Both the position numbers and the translations under genes were made by a program. Positions 1 through 8,693 of a DNA stretch of 64,000 bases are shown in pieces. Position 1 is the first letter of the stretch. The number at the start of each line of letters is the position of its first letter. Origin of the DNA: a bacterium. Lineage in GTDB: Bacteria; Krumholzibacteriota; Krumholzibacteriia; JACNKJ01. The DNA lies in the NCBI GenBank assembly GCA_024231955.1, contig JAAEPZ010000033.1, positions 62,001-126,000 of the forward strand, in the 5' to 3' direction. Below the pieces are notes generated by a model, which saw only the letters and a list, made by a program, of their open reading frames with translations, was not told the DNA's origin and ran no database searches.

Positions 1-37
1 GCCACCCCGGCCGGTGATCCCGCCACCGGAGGTTGAC

Positions 38-1549
38 ATGCATACCATCTCCCGGATATCCGCGCTCACGCTTCTGCTCCACATCGGGGCAACGTTGATG
101 CCACTGCCCGCGCTGGCCGACTACCCGGTGGTCGACACCAACCTTGATCGTTGCTTCGACGCCACCAGCGAGATCGCCTGCCCGGCGATCGGAGAGGCGT
201 TCCATGGCCAGGATGCGCAGTACGACGGCATCCAGCCCACCTATCGGAACAACGGCGACGGCACCATCAGCGACCTGGCGACGGGCCTGATGTGGCAGAG
301 GACCCCCGAGATGGTGAACACGCTGACCTATGCCGAGTCGGTGGCTGGCGCCGATACCTGTCGGGTAGGCGATTACGACGACTGGCGGCTGCCGACGATC
401 AAGGAGCTCTACTCGCTCATCGATTTCAGCGGCAACACGGGGATGAGCGCGGCGACCTCGACACCCTACATCGACACGGACTACTTCGACTTCTGCTACG
501 GGGACGAGAGCACCGGCGTCCGCTATATCGACGCGCAGTACTGGTCAGCCACGGAGTATGCCGGAACGACGATGAACAACGACGCCACCACCTTCGGCGT
601 CAACTTCGCCGATGGCCGAATCAAGGGTTACCCCACCGAGACCGGTCCCGGTGGTTCTCCGAAGGAGAGTTTCGTCCGCTACGTGCGGGGCAACGCGACC
701 TACGGCGCCAACGATTTCGACGACAACGGCGACGGCACGGTCACCGACCTGGCGACGGGCCTGATGTGGCAGAAGGGCGACAGCGGCGAGGGGTTGAACT
801 GGGAGGGATCGCTCGCCTACGCCGAGAATCTGACTCTGGCCGAGTACGACGACTGGCGGCTACCCAACGCCAAGGAGCTGCAGAGCATCGTCGACTACTC
901 ACGTGCCCCCGATGCCGCCGATCCGGCGATGCAGTCGGCCGCGATTGACCCGATCTTCGACATCACCGACGAGGATTCCTTCTTCTGGACCGGCACAACG
1001 CACATGGATGGCCCCACACTGGAGTGGGCGGTCTACCTCGCCTTCGGGCGGGCCTGGGGCTGGATGGAGATGCCCCCCATGTCGGGCAATCTGGTCTACA
1101 CGAATGTTCACGGTGCGGGTGCGCAGCGCAGCGATCCCAAGAGCGGCGACCCGGATGAATACCCCGACGGCCACGGCCCCCAGGGTGATATAGTGCGTAT
1201 CTACAACTACGTGCGTTGCGTCCGAGACGCCTCGGGATCAACCGGTCTGAACGATGAGCAGCCCGAAGCTCCGCATGAGATCAAACTCAGTGCCGTGCCG
1301 AATCCGTTCAACCCCGCTACCGAGTTCGTCTTCACCCTTGCCGAAGCGGGGGCGATCGCACTGAGCGTGTTCGACACCAGCGGCCGCAGGGTCGCCGAAG
1401 TGCTCAGCGAAACACTGAGCGCCGGCACCCATCACGTATCCTGGAACGCGACCGACACGCGCGGCCGTCCGTTGCCCTCGGGCGTCTATCTGGCGCGTCT
1501 CAGCGCGAATGGCGCCGCCTCGACGACCAAGCTGGTTTTGAGCCAATAA
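38..1549 (+). CDS. Secreted DUF1566 (Lcl C-terminal type) protein with C-terminal sorting domain
   Basis: The chosen start is the ATG with GGAGG five bases upstream; an in-frame GTG 24 bases earlier lacks such a site. Residues ~1-27 form a signal peptide ending in ALA. Two tandem copies of a DUF1566-like unit follow. Each has GDGT(I/V)(S/T)DLATGLMWQ, then YDDWRLP and (I/A)KEL, and a later W(S/T) motif; the copies cover residues ~60-220 and ~225-400. The C-terminal ~80 residues are the FlgD-like/type-IX-type sorting domain (NPFNP, SGRRVAE, PSGVYLARL). The family is a secreted lectin- or adhesin-like fold of unproven role. Export to the cell surface is inferred from the ends of the protein. The gene stands alone; the next gene starts 200 bases downstream. 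A function beyond surface protein cannot be read from the sequence. Confidence 0.85.
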   Translation: MHTISRISALTLLLHIGATLMPLPALADYPVVDTNLDRCFDATSEIACPAIGEAFHGQDAQYDGIQPTYRNNGDGTISDLATGLMWQRTPEMVNTLTYAESVAGADTCRVGDYDDWRLPTIKELYSLIDFSGNTGMSAATSTPYIDTDYFDFCYGDESTGVRYIDAQYWSATEYAGTTMNNDATTFGVNFADGRIKGYPTETGPGGSPKESFVRYVRGNATYGANDFDDNGDGTVTDLATGLMWQKGDSGEGLNWEGSLAYAENLTLAEYDDWRLPNAKELQSIVDYSRAPDAADPAMQSAAIDPIFDITDEDSFFWTGTTHMDGPTLEWAVYLAFGRAWGWMEMPPMSGNLVYTNVHGAGAQRSDPKSGDPDEYPDGHGPQGDIVRIYNYVRCVRDASGSTGLNDEQPEAPHEIKLSAVPNPFNPATEFVFTLAEAGAIALSVFDTSGRRVAEVLSETLSAGTHHVSWNATDTRGRPLPSGVYLARLSANGAASTTKLVLSQ

Positions 1550-1575
1550 GCTCCGGACAGCTTCTGAGCTTGCCG

Positions 1576-1599
1576 ACCGGGATGCGACCGCATCCCGGT
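1576..1599. terminator. Hairpin after the DUF1566 gene
   Basis: ACCGGGATGC pairs with GCATCCCGGT across a 4-base loop, 27 bases after the stop codon. No T-run follows on either strand, so termination is plausible but unproven. Confidence 0.45.
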
Positions 1600-1750
1600 C
1601 CCTCCCATTCCGCAAGATCATCCAGTCCACGTTTCTGCGCCGCCCCCGATCAAACCATTGCTCGCGGCGGAGAGCTGTGGCATCATTTGCGGACAATTCG
1701 CCGATTTCGTTTTTACCTTTCTCCCGTCACGCAGGTGCAAGGAGACATTC

Positions 1751-2542
1751 GTGGCCGCAGAACCAATAGTAATCGAACTTGAAAAATACCAGGACCTGTT
1801 GACCGCAATCAAGGTGACGATCGGCGGCGAAACTCTGCCGTTTCTCTTCGACACCGGCGGAGGCGTCACGGCGATCACCCCCGAATTGGCGCAGCGTCTG
1901 GGTCTTGAACCCAGCGGCCGGATCACGGCCTGGCGCAAAAGCGGGGAGCGTCTTGATCTTGCCCGCTGCGGCGAACTCGAGTTCAGCCTGGCCGACCACA
2001 CACTGCATGCGCCGGCGGTACTCTTCAATCTTAAGCAGCTGTTGCCGCCCAACTGGCCGGAGGTCGGCGGGCTTCTCTCGCTGCACAGTTTTCAGGGGCG
2101 GGTGATAACGCTGGACGCCTCGCGTGCCGAGTTGACCATCGAGACACCCGTCAGTCTGAGTAAGCGTATCGCATCGATGAGCGAGATGAAGATCCGCTTC
2201 AGTCGCCAGGGCGGCGGTTCGACGCTGGATATCCTGGTCGCGGCCGCAACTCCGAACGGTGAGATCTGGCTCGAACTGGACAACAGCAACATCGGTCCGC
2301 TGCTGCTGGCCCCGCATGCCCTGGTGCAGGCGGGTTTGAAGAGGGTCGCCGACCCGACCATGTGGGTGGGCGAGACGACTCTCGATTTTGTCGGACTCGG
2401 TCCGATTGATGTTCAGGCCGAGGAGCATGAGATGATCTACGACGGTCTGATCAACGCCGCCACGATCGAAAAGCTGATACTGACCATGGATCTGCAAAAT
2501 GGGCGCATGTGGGGCGGTAAACGCCGGACGGACTCGCCGTAA
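1751..2542 (+). CDS. Retropepsin-like aspartic protease domain protein
   Basis: The start is taken as the GTG with AAGGAG-type spacing of about six bases; the frame is open upstream to a TTG at 1658, but that start has no ribosome site. Near the N-terminus, the motif FLFDTGGGVTAIT followed by AQRLGLE is the catalytic D-T-G signature of the bacterial retropepsin/aspartyl-protease fold. A second flap-like region is seen around LELDNSNIGPLLL, where D-N-S replaces a second D-T-G. Single-domain bacterial retropepsins normally dimerise; this 263-residue protein has two half-domains, like a pseudo-dimeric protease. No signal peptide is visible with the chosen start, so the product may be cytoplasmic. 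The substrate is unknown. Confidence 0.75.
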   Translation: MAAEPIVIELEKYQDLLTAIKVTIGGETLPFLFDTGGGVTAITPELAQRLGLEPSGRITAWRKSGERLDLARCGELEFSLADHTLHAPAVLFNLKQLLPPNWPEVGGLLSLHSFQGRVITLDASRAELTIETPVSLSKRIASMSEMKIRFSRQGGGSTLDILVAAATPNGEIWLELDNSNIGPLLLAPHALVQAGLKRVADPTMWVGETTLDFVGLGPIDVQAEEHEMIYDGLINAATIEKLILTMDLQNGRMWGGKRRTDSP

Positions 2543-2701
2543 TCGCGTCCCCCTCCTAAACGGGAGGCGGGCGCGATCGCAGCTAGGGCTTGCATCGACA
2601 CGCCACAACTGTTAAGGTTTTCACATGTCACGTTTTACACTTCTTATCCGCTGACCTTTGGCGGCGATCCGAACCCTCTATCAGTATTCAGGAGCACAAT
2701 C

Positions 2702-5700
2702 GTGAAGCTATATCCCCCACTGAGATCCCTGCTGTTCATCGCTCCGCTGCTCTTGCTGCATCTCTCGCCGCTGATCGCGGATGAGATCCACGAAGCGGCG
2801 GAAAGCGCCGATGTCGACCGGATTCAGGCTCTGCTGGCCGGCGATCCCGAGCTTCTCAACCTGGCCGATGCCAGCGGCTACACGCCATTGCATTACGCCG
2901 CCTACGGCGGTCACGTCGAGGCGACACGGATTCTGCTGGAGGCGGGCGCGAACAGCGACAGCGCCAGCCTCAGCGGCAGTGTGCCGCTGCACGGCGCCGC
3001 CTTCAGCGGTCACGGCGAGGTTGTGCGTCTTCTGCTGGACAACGGTGCCGCCCCGGATATCGCCAACAGCTACGGCTATACGCCGCTGCTGGGTTCCCTC
3101 TTCGGCGACTTCAGGGATATCGTCCGGATGCTGTGCGCCTACGAAGTCAACGTCAACGCCCAATCGCAACGGGGCGAATGCGTGTTGACCCGGGCCTGCC
3201 TGGCCGGCGATCACGAGATTGTGGAGCTGCTGCTTAATCGGAACGCGGACACGGAGCTGCGTGACGGCTATGGGCGCACGCCGCTGCTGCTGGTCGCCCG
3301 TCAGACCGGCGACGCAATCATGGCCGGTCTGCTGCTCGAACATGGCGCCGATGTCAATGCCCGCGACCGTTTCGACGACACGCCGATAATCCTGTCCGCG
3401 TGGCGCGGATACAGCGACATCGTCAACCTGTTCCTCGATCATCACGCCGTTCTCGTCGGCAACGAGCGGGATGCGCCGCTGATAAATTACGCCATCGAAC
3501 ATGGGCTGGAACGGTTGTTCACCAGTCTGCTGGAAAGCGGTGTGGACCTCTCCTCCGTCAATCCGGACAATGCGAACTTCACACATCTGTCCGCCCGGGG
3601 GCAATCAACCGTCATCGTCGGCTACCTCATCGATAATGGATTCGATTTCAGCAGAAGTGACATGTATGGCTGGACGCCGCTGCACTACGCGGTCAAAAAC
3701 GGACGACTGGCCGTGGTCAGGGTGCTGCTCAAGAATTGCTCCAAAATCAAGGCGCGAACGAAGGCGGGATACACCCCGCTCGACCTGGCCCGCAAACATG
3801 GTCACGCTGAGATCGCCGAGGTATTGATCGCGGACGGGGGGAAAAGCCGACGCTCGGGATTCCGCGAGCTGCGGGGCGCCTACATGGGTCAGAAGAGACC
3901 GAAGGATACCCCTCTGTGGTTTGCGCCGGACGTGGTTTCGTCGAACCGGTTCGAGCACAACACCGTCGCCTTCTCACCCGACGGCAAGGAGGCCTTCTGG
4001 GGCTCCTCGTTCACTGTCGACGATTCGGGCTTCACCTACAGCCGTCTGCTCACGTCGCGGGTGGAAAAACAGCGCTGGACCGAACCGGTGATGGCTACGT
4101 TCTCCGACCGCCAGCTCGGCGACGATGCTCCCCAGTTTTCGCGCGATGGCCGGCACCTCTACTTCACATCGCGACGACCCGATGGGGAGGGCGGCGAACA
4201 GGGCGGTTCCCGCCTCTGGGTGGCCGACAGAACGGCGGACGGCTGGTCCCCCGCGCGACTGGTCAGCGACAACCCCGCTCTCAGCTCCGGCGAACGGGCC
4301 ATGTCGATCACCGACAGCGGCAATATCTACTTCAGTCTGGAGGATCCCGCCGGCCGCAGCGGCAACGACATCTACGTCTCCCGCTATGTGGACGGCGAAT
4401 ACCTGCCGCCTGAAAGCCTGGGCAGCAACATCAACAGCGGCGCGGCAGACGTCACCTATGTCGCGCTCGACGAGAGCTACATGATCCTCTCCTGCTTCGG
4501 CTTGAAAACCGGGTTGGGCGACAACGACCTCTGCGTCAGCTTCCGCGACGAGGATGGCGGGTGGGGCACGCCGGTGATCCTGCCCGAGCCGATCAACTCG
4601 CCCGAACGCGACTGGTACGCCCAGGTCACCGTGGACGGCAAGTACCTGTTCTTCAACAGCCACCGCAACGGCAACGGCGACAGCTACTGGGTCTCCACCT
4701 CGATCATCGAGGAGCTGCGCAAGTCGACCGCGTCGACCCACAACGCAACCCGCGTCTCCTCGGGGGACCTGTCGTTCGTGCGCCGCGATCTTGATTTCAT
4801 CCGGCCGCCCCACACGTTCGAACTCGGCCTGGGCGATTTCGACAATGACGGCGACCTGGATCTGGTCAACTCGCATCCCCACGGAGATGCGCCCTGGCTC
4901 TGGCTCAACGACGGCGATCACACGTTCCACTGCCCGGACACGACGTTGACCCACAACTCACACGGCGTGGCGATTGCCGATCTGGACGCCGACGGCGACC
5001 TCGACATCTTCATGTCGACGGGCTTCGAGGAGGGGTTGAGCAACAACGTGTTTCTGAATGACGGCCACGCCAATTTCACGATCACGGATTTCGACCTCCC
5101 CGACAATGCTAACGGCGCCGGCGACATCACTCTGGCCGACCTGGACGGCGACGGCGATCTGGACGCCATGGGCGTGCAGTTCCAGACGGACAACTCCATC
5201 TACATCAACGACGGCCAGGCCGGGTTCACCATCGCCGACCTGCCCCATCCCAACTGGCATACCCGCCACGATTATGATGGCGACGGCGATCTGGATATCT
5301 TCGTCAGGGAGAGTGGCGTCGGATACAAGGTCATGCGCAACGACGGCGGCGACAGGTTCTCCGAAACGTGGAGCGTTGCCGACAGCACGGCCACTCACGG
5401 CCATCTGCTGGCGCTGGATATCGACAACGATGATGATCTGGACATGCTCGTCACCAGCGGCGGGCACGAGGCCATTTATATGCCCCGTCTCTTCACCAAC
5501 GACGGCCAAGGGCAGTTCACGGTTGCCGTCATCGAATCGCAGGGCACCTGTTTCGGCAAGGCGGCCGCGGGCGATTTCAACGGGGATGGCTACCAGGATG
5601 CGGTCATTACCAGTTTCGGTCTGCCCAATCTGATTCTGGTCAATGATCGGCGGGGGCATCTGGTCGACAGCGGCCTGCGGTTGAACGGCTACATGGGCAA

Positions 5701-5809
5701 CGGCAGTCCCACGGTCGGCGACATGGACGGCGACGGCGATCTCGATCTCGTGCTGCCCAACTTCGATGGTCCCGCCAGCAGCGTGATCTGGTACAACCAG
5801 CTGCACTAG
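2702..5809 (+). CDS. Secreted ankyrin-repeat / PD40 (TolB-like) / FG-GAP fusion protein
   Basis: GTG start with GGAG eight bases upstream and a clear signal peptide (LLFIAPLLLLHLSPLIA). Residues ~28-380 are about ten ankyrin repeats (G.TPLH.AA..GH.E..R.LL..GA). Residues ~400-670 are WD40-like PD40 beta-propeller repeats (FSPDGKEAFW, FSRDGRHLYFTS, VDGKYLFFNSHRNG). Residues ~690-1033 are FG-GAP/VCBS repeats with calcium-binding-like DxDxDGDLD loops (DFDNDGDLDLV, DLDADGDLDIF, DMDGDGDLDLV). All three modules are interaction or propeller folds, so this is probably a large exported scaffold. It lacks the sorting domain found on other large secreted proteins here. An extracellular binding role is inferred. 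Confidence 0.85.
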   Translation: MKLYPPLRSLLFIAPLLLLHLSPLIADEIHEAAESADVDRIQALLAGDPELLNLADASGYTPLHYAAYGGHVEATRILLEAGANSDSASLSGSVPLHGAAFSGHGEVVRLLLDNGAAPDIANSYGYTPLLGSLFGDFRDIVRMLCAYEVNVNAQSQRGECVLTRACLAGDHEIVELLLNRNADTELRDGYGRTPLLLVARQTGDAIMAGLLLEHGADVNARDRFDDTPIILSAWRGYSDIVNLFLDHHAVLVGNERDAPLINYAIEHGLERLFTSLLESGVDLSSVNPDNANFTHLSARGQSTVIVGYLIDNGFDFSRSDMYGWTPLHYAVKNGRLAVVRVLLKNCSKIKARTKAGYTPLDLARKHGHAEIAEVLIADGGKSRRSGFRELRGAYMGQKRPKDTPLWFAPDVVSSNRFEHNTVAFSPDGKEAFWGSSFTVDDSGFTYSRLLTSRVEKQRWTEPVMATFSDRQLGDDAPQFSRDGRHLYFTSRRPDGEGGEQGGSRLWVADRTADGWSPARLVSDNPALSSGERAMSITDSGNIYFSLEDPAGRSGNDIYVSRYVDGEYLPPESLGSNINSGAADVTYVALDESYMILSCFGLKTGLGDNDLCVSFRDEDGGWGTPVILPEPINSPERDWYAQVTVDGKYLFFNSHRNGNGDSYWVSTSIIEELRKSTASTHNATRVSSGDLSFVRRDLDFIRPPHTFELGLGDFDNDGDLDLVNSHPHGDAPWLWLNDGDHTFHCPDTTLTHNSHGVAIADLDADGDLDIFMSTGFEEGLSNNVFLNDGHANFTITDFDLPDNANGAGDITLADLDGDGDLDAMGVQFQTDNSIYINDGQAGFTIADLPHPNWHTRHDYDGDGDLDIFVRESGVGYKVMRNDGGDRFSETWSVADSTATHGHLLALDIDNDDDLDMLVTSGGHEAIYMPRLFTNDGQGQFTVAVIESQGTCFGKAAAGDFNGDGYQDAVITSFGLPNLILVNDRRGHLVDSGLRLNGYMGNGSPTVGDMDGDGDLDLVLPNFDGPASSVIWYNQLH

Positions 5810-5840
5810 AGGTCACCTTACAGGCCCGTAAGGCGGCAAA

Positions 5841-5872
5841 GAGACGGGGCGACCGGCCGGTCGCCCCGTCTC
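5841..5872. terminator. 32-bp perfect palindrome between convergent genes
   Basis: GAGACGGGGCGACCGG is followed directly by its exact reverse complement. It lies 31 bases after the ankyrin fusion and 18 bases before the end of the convergent propeller gene. It probably ends transcription from both sides, although neither strand has a long T-run. Confidence 0.75.
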
Positions 5873-5890
5873 CATTTCCGGTGATCTGCC

Positions 5891-7078
5891 CTACCGGGCT
5901 TCGAACAGTATCACCTCAAGCACCGCATCATCCTCCACCACCGCCGCCTTTGATGTGTCGGCGTTCGTGATCAGGATGAAACGCTCGGGGGAGAGCATGA
6001 TCAGCCGATCCTGGCTCCTGATCTTCAACCCGGGAAAACGGACACGCTCCCGGTATACACCCCGCTTGTCGAAAAGATCGTAGGCCAGCACCTCTCCATC
6101 GTCACGCTCGCCCTGCTCCCTAGTCGGCCGCACCCAGAGATCGCCGTTGTCCGTGACATGCAGATCGACGATCACCGGATCGTGATCCTCGATCTCGCAG
6201 GCCAGTCGCACCCGATCATTCCCGACGTTCATGGATTTGCTGTCGCCGATCCGCTCCTTCTCGGCCCTGGTGCGCAGACGCGGCGCAAAGGGTCGGGTGA
6301 TCGTCCGCTCGATCTCGCCGCTCTTGCCGATGACATCGATCCGGTAGCCGTTGCGCTCGGGAGCAAGGTAGACACGTCCGGCGGGGCCCAGTGTCCACCA
6401 ACCGAGACCGGTCAGGTACTCCCGAACTTCGATGTACTCCCTCTTGGCGAAATTCCAGCCGCGCGCTTCGCCGTGCAGCCGTTTGCCGATCCGACCCCGA
6501 TCATCCACCAGAGCCAGATTGATCACATTGCGCCGCTCACCCTCGGCGAACACCGATTCGTGCAGCCGCATGGCCCAGGTGCCGCCGCGATTGGCGGCCT
6601 GCATGATCCGCGCCGACCGCAGAGGATTGCCCTCGTCGTCAACGAGCAGAAAGGGATCCTTGGGCGTGCCGTCCGGAGCCAGTCGCGTAATCTCGCCGCG
6701 GCGCGAGTCGATTACGCCGATGGTCCGTTCGGGCAACCACATCAGATCACTCGGCCAGGTAAGTTCACCCGGCCCCTCGCCCTGGCGGCTCAGAATCCGG
6801 TCAACCTCACCGGCCCTTGTGATCACGACGATCTGCGCCAGCTGCTCATCGACGAGGTAGACATTGCCGTCGTCGTCGCTGATGGCATCGAGGATCACAC
6901 CCAGCATAACGTCGGCCGAGTCATCCAGTCGCCAGCGCTCGAGCAGCCGTATGTCACGTTCACCGTCAACCGGCGAAACATTGTTGTCAACCTGCGCCCG
7001 GACACCCATCGCGGTGAACAGAGCGCAGACAAGAATTGATGTGGCAAGGAGACGATTCAACACCAGGCCATGATTCAT
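5891..7078 (-). CDS. Secreted 6-bladed beta-propeller protein
   Basis: The chosen ATG has GGAGG four bases upstream; an alternative ATG lies 12 bases earlier. The N-terminus is a signal peptide (LLATSILVCALFTAMGVRAQ). The body carries repeated strand motifs of the 6-bladed/NHL-like propeller family: DDDGNVYLVDEQLAQIVVITRAGEV, then GEGPGEL.WPSDL, then an IGVID blade and a NGDLWV.PTRE blade. Such proteins are common secreted or lipid-linked proteins in Bacteroidota-like bacteria, with unknown ligands. The gene lies 155 bases downstream of hgcB on the same strand, but no feature links it to mercury metabolism. Its own ribosome site suggests independent translation. Confidence 0.75.
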   Translation of the reverse strand: MNHGLVLNRLLATSILVCALFTAMGVRAQVDNNVSPVDGERDIRLLERWRLDDSADVMLGVILDAISDDDGNVYLVDEQLAQIVVITRAGEVDRILSRQGEGPGELTWPSDLMWLPERTIGVIDSRRGEITRLAPDGTPKDPFLLVDDEGNPLRSARIMQAANRGGTWAMRLHESVFAEGERRNVINLALVDDRGRIGKRLHGEARGWNFAKREYIEVREYLTGLGWWTLGPAGRVYLAPERNGYRIDVIGKSGEIERTITRPFAPRLRTRAEKERIGDSKSMNVGNDRVRLACEIEDHDPVIVDLHVTDNGDLWVRPTREQGERDDGEVLAYDLFDKRGVYRERVRFPGLKIRSQDRLIMLSPERFILITNADTSKAAVVEDDAVLEVILFEAR

Positions 7079-7233
7079 GGCACCTCCCATTCCCCCCCAG
7101 TATCAACGGTTATCATGGTATATTGAACGGTTGAAGTATAACACCTCCGCGCGCTGAATCAAACCGATCACTGCAAGGGGAAACAGGCGCCCCGACGGGC
7201 CGCCCCGCAGTTTCATCAGCACCTCGTGAGAGG

Positions 7234-7518
7234 TCAGCAGCAACCGCTGGAGGTGTTGTCGCAACAGGCATCGGTGCCGCGGAGGATGCCGTTGATGATG
7301 CCGGATGCGCACCCGACACCGCTCCTCACCGTCAGCGCCCCGGCGGCGCAGTTCAACATGCAGGCGCCGCACTCCATACAGGCGTCGCGTGTCTGCAGGA
7401 CGGCCCGCTTATCCTCCATCCTGAACACGTTGTGGGGACACACGGTCAGGCACATCCGGCAACCGTTGCATTTCGCGGCATCAAGCCGCAGCGTGACTAC
7501 ATCGTCCAGGTACCTCAT
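7234..7518 (-). CDS. hgcB: HgcB, mercury-methylation ferredoxin
   Basis: This 94-residue protein has two [4Fe-4S] motifs, C17-x2-C20-x2-C23-x3-C27 and C47-x2-C50-x2-C53-x3-C57, a lone C70, and C-terminal vicinal cysteines (C85-C86 and C93-C94). This matches HgcB, the partner that reduces the HgcA corrinoid and is thought to carry Hg(II) on its terminal Cys pair. The start is the ATG with GGGGAG six bases upstream. It begins 28 bases after the hgcA stop, on the same strand. A generic 2[4Fe-4S] ferredoxin would not normally carry the extra lone cysteine and the CC tail, and the placement behind hgcA makes the call strong. The two CC pairs near the end, rather than one, are a small peculiarity. 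Confidence 0.93.
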   Translation of the reverse strand: MRYLDDVVTLRLDAAKCNGCRMCLTVCPHNVFRMEDKRAVLQTRDACMECGACMLNCAAGALTVRSGVGCASGIINGILRGTDACCDNTSSGCC

Positions 7519-7546
7519 CACGCACTCCCCTTTCCGATTGGACTCG

Positions 7547-8689
7547 TCATGTGGTGAACAGTCCGGCCAGCCAGAGCAGCGCCGCGGCACCGGCAAAACC
7601 TATCTGCAAGGGCACGGCTACCTTCATCTCCTTGATGACGCCCGACAGGGAGGTGTAGGTGGATGCACCCGTGTAGTTCATGCCGGTGAAGCTCATCGCG
7701 GTCGGGATGAAGAGCAACCAGGCGACGGCCATCACGGGGCTGCCCAGCAGACCGGGTTGACTGTAGGCCAGCCAGCCGACAGCGGCGGCGGCGAACGCCC
7801 CCGTCCAGGCGCCCTTGACGGCAAAGGCGCGCCCCGGCAACCAGGGCAGCAGCAGCGGCACCAGACTGGCGCCGGTCAGGAAGGTTGCGATCAGCAGCAG
7901 AGCGGAGCGAAGTCCCGTGCCCCACACCCGGGTCAGGGAGTAGCCATCCCTGCCGAGGCCCGCAAGCACCACCAGCGCGAGCGCCGCAAGGATCATGATC
8001 CGCAGACCGCCGACGATCTCGATCGGAATCAGCACCACCCGTTCACGGACAGGGAAGCGGACTCGTCGCATCTCGGGCGTACACTTGAGGTCGCTGTCGA
8101 TAAAGAGCGGCAGATCGCGCGCGCAGACCGGGCCGAAGTATACCTTGAAGCCGCTTCGCTGCCGCACTTCATGGGCGCAGACACCTGTGGCCCCCAGCTG
8201 CGGGACGATCAGTCGCCGGTGTTCGACCCTGTCGGCAAGCGCCGTGATCTGCAACCGGTGCACGAGCTCATCGGTGCCGAAGGTCCCCTTGCCGGCGGCG
8301 CACCAGACGTTGATCCCCTTCGTGTCCAGCACCAGCAACCAGGCGTTGCGGCCCCCCAGTTGCGAGCGGACGCGATCGAAAGTCAGCTTGTAGTTGGCCG
8401 ACACCAGCACGGGCGAAGCGGAATCGGGCTCGCCGATCGCGTAAAGCCCCGGCTCGACGATGAAGCTCATCCGGCCTATCCCCCACCTGGCGGCCAGCGC
8501 GCCCAGGTGATCTCTCAGTTTCAAGGTGGTGCCGACCGGGATGGGTTCGGTAGCCGTCCTCCGTGAAACAGGTGGGCCGGACTCGGCAACGGATTCGCAA
8601 CAGGCGGGGCCGGAGCAACCGCAGCTCACGGGCTCCGGTTTCGGTGTGGATCGAGCTTTGTGGACATCATCATTCGGCGAGTTGCTCAT
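7547..8689 (-). CDS. hgcA: HgcA, corrinoid mercury methyltransferase
   Basis: HgcA transfers a methyl group from a corrinoid to Hg(II), making methylmercury. The diagnostic cap-helix motif N127-V-W-C130-A-A-G-K134 is complete (C130 codon at 8300-8302); this cysteine is the cobalt ligand in the family. The corrinoid-binding domain spans residues ~50-190 and is followed by about five membrane segments at ~215-380 (for example IMILAALALVVLAGL and LLLIATFLTGASLVPLLL), the normal HgcA architecture. The 380 residues include an N-terminal extension with a Cys-rich patch (CGCSGPACC). The ATG at 8689 has AGGAG eight bases upstream and lies four bases after the arsR stop. The methyltetrahydrofolate-dependent CdhD/CFeSP family lacks the C-terminal membrane part, so it is not a good alternative. 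Confidence 0.95.
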   Translation of the reverse strand: MSNSPNDDVHKARSTPKPEPVSCGCSGPACCESVAESGPPVSRRTATEPIPVGTTLKLRDHLGALAARWGIGRMSFIVEPGLYAIGEPDSASPVLVSANYKLTFDRVRSQLGGRNAWLLVLDTKGINVWCAAGKGTFGTDELVHRLQITALADRVEHRRLIVPQLGATGVCAHEVRQRSGFKVYFGPVCARDLPLFIDSDLKCTPEMRRVRFPVRERVVLIPIEIVGGLRIMILAALALVVLAGLGRDGYSLTRVWGTGLRSALLLIATFLTGASLVPLLLPWLPGRAFAVKGAWTGAFAAAAVGWLAYSQPGLLGSPVMAVAWLLFIPTAMSFTGMNYTGASTYTSLSGVIKEMKVAVPLQIGFAGAAALLWLAGLFTT

Positions 8690-8693
8690 GTCG

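Noticed and set aside
1658..1750. N-terminal extension of the retropepsin-like gene from a TTG
   Set aside because: No ribosome site, while the GTG at 1751 has one at good spacing.
7226..8566. 446-residue plus-strand open frame
   Set aside because: It is antisense to hgcA/hgcB, with Gln-, Gly- and Arg-rich shadow composition and no ribosome site.
7547..8689. HgcA read as the CdhD/CFeSP subunit of the acetyl-CoA pathway
   Set aside because: The cap-helix motif NVWCAAGK, membrane C-terminus and adjacent hgcB fit HgcA; no other acetyl-CoA pathway gene is present.
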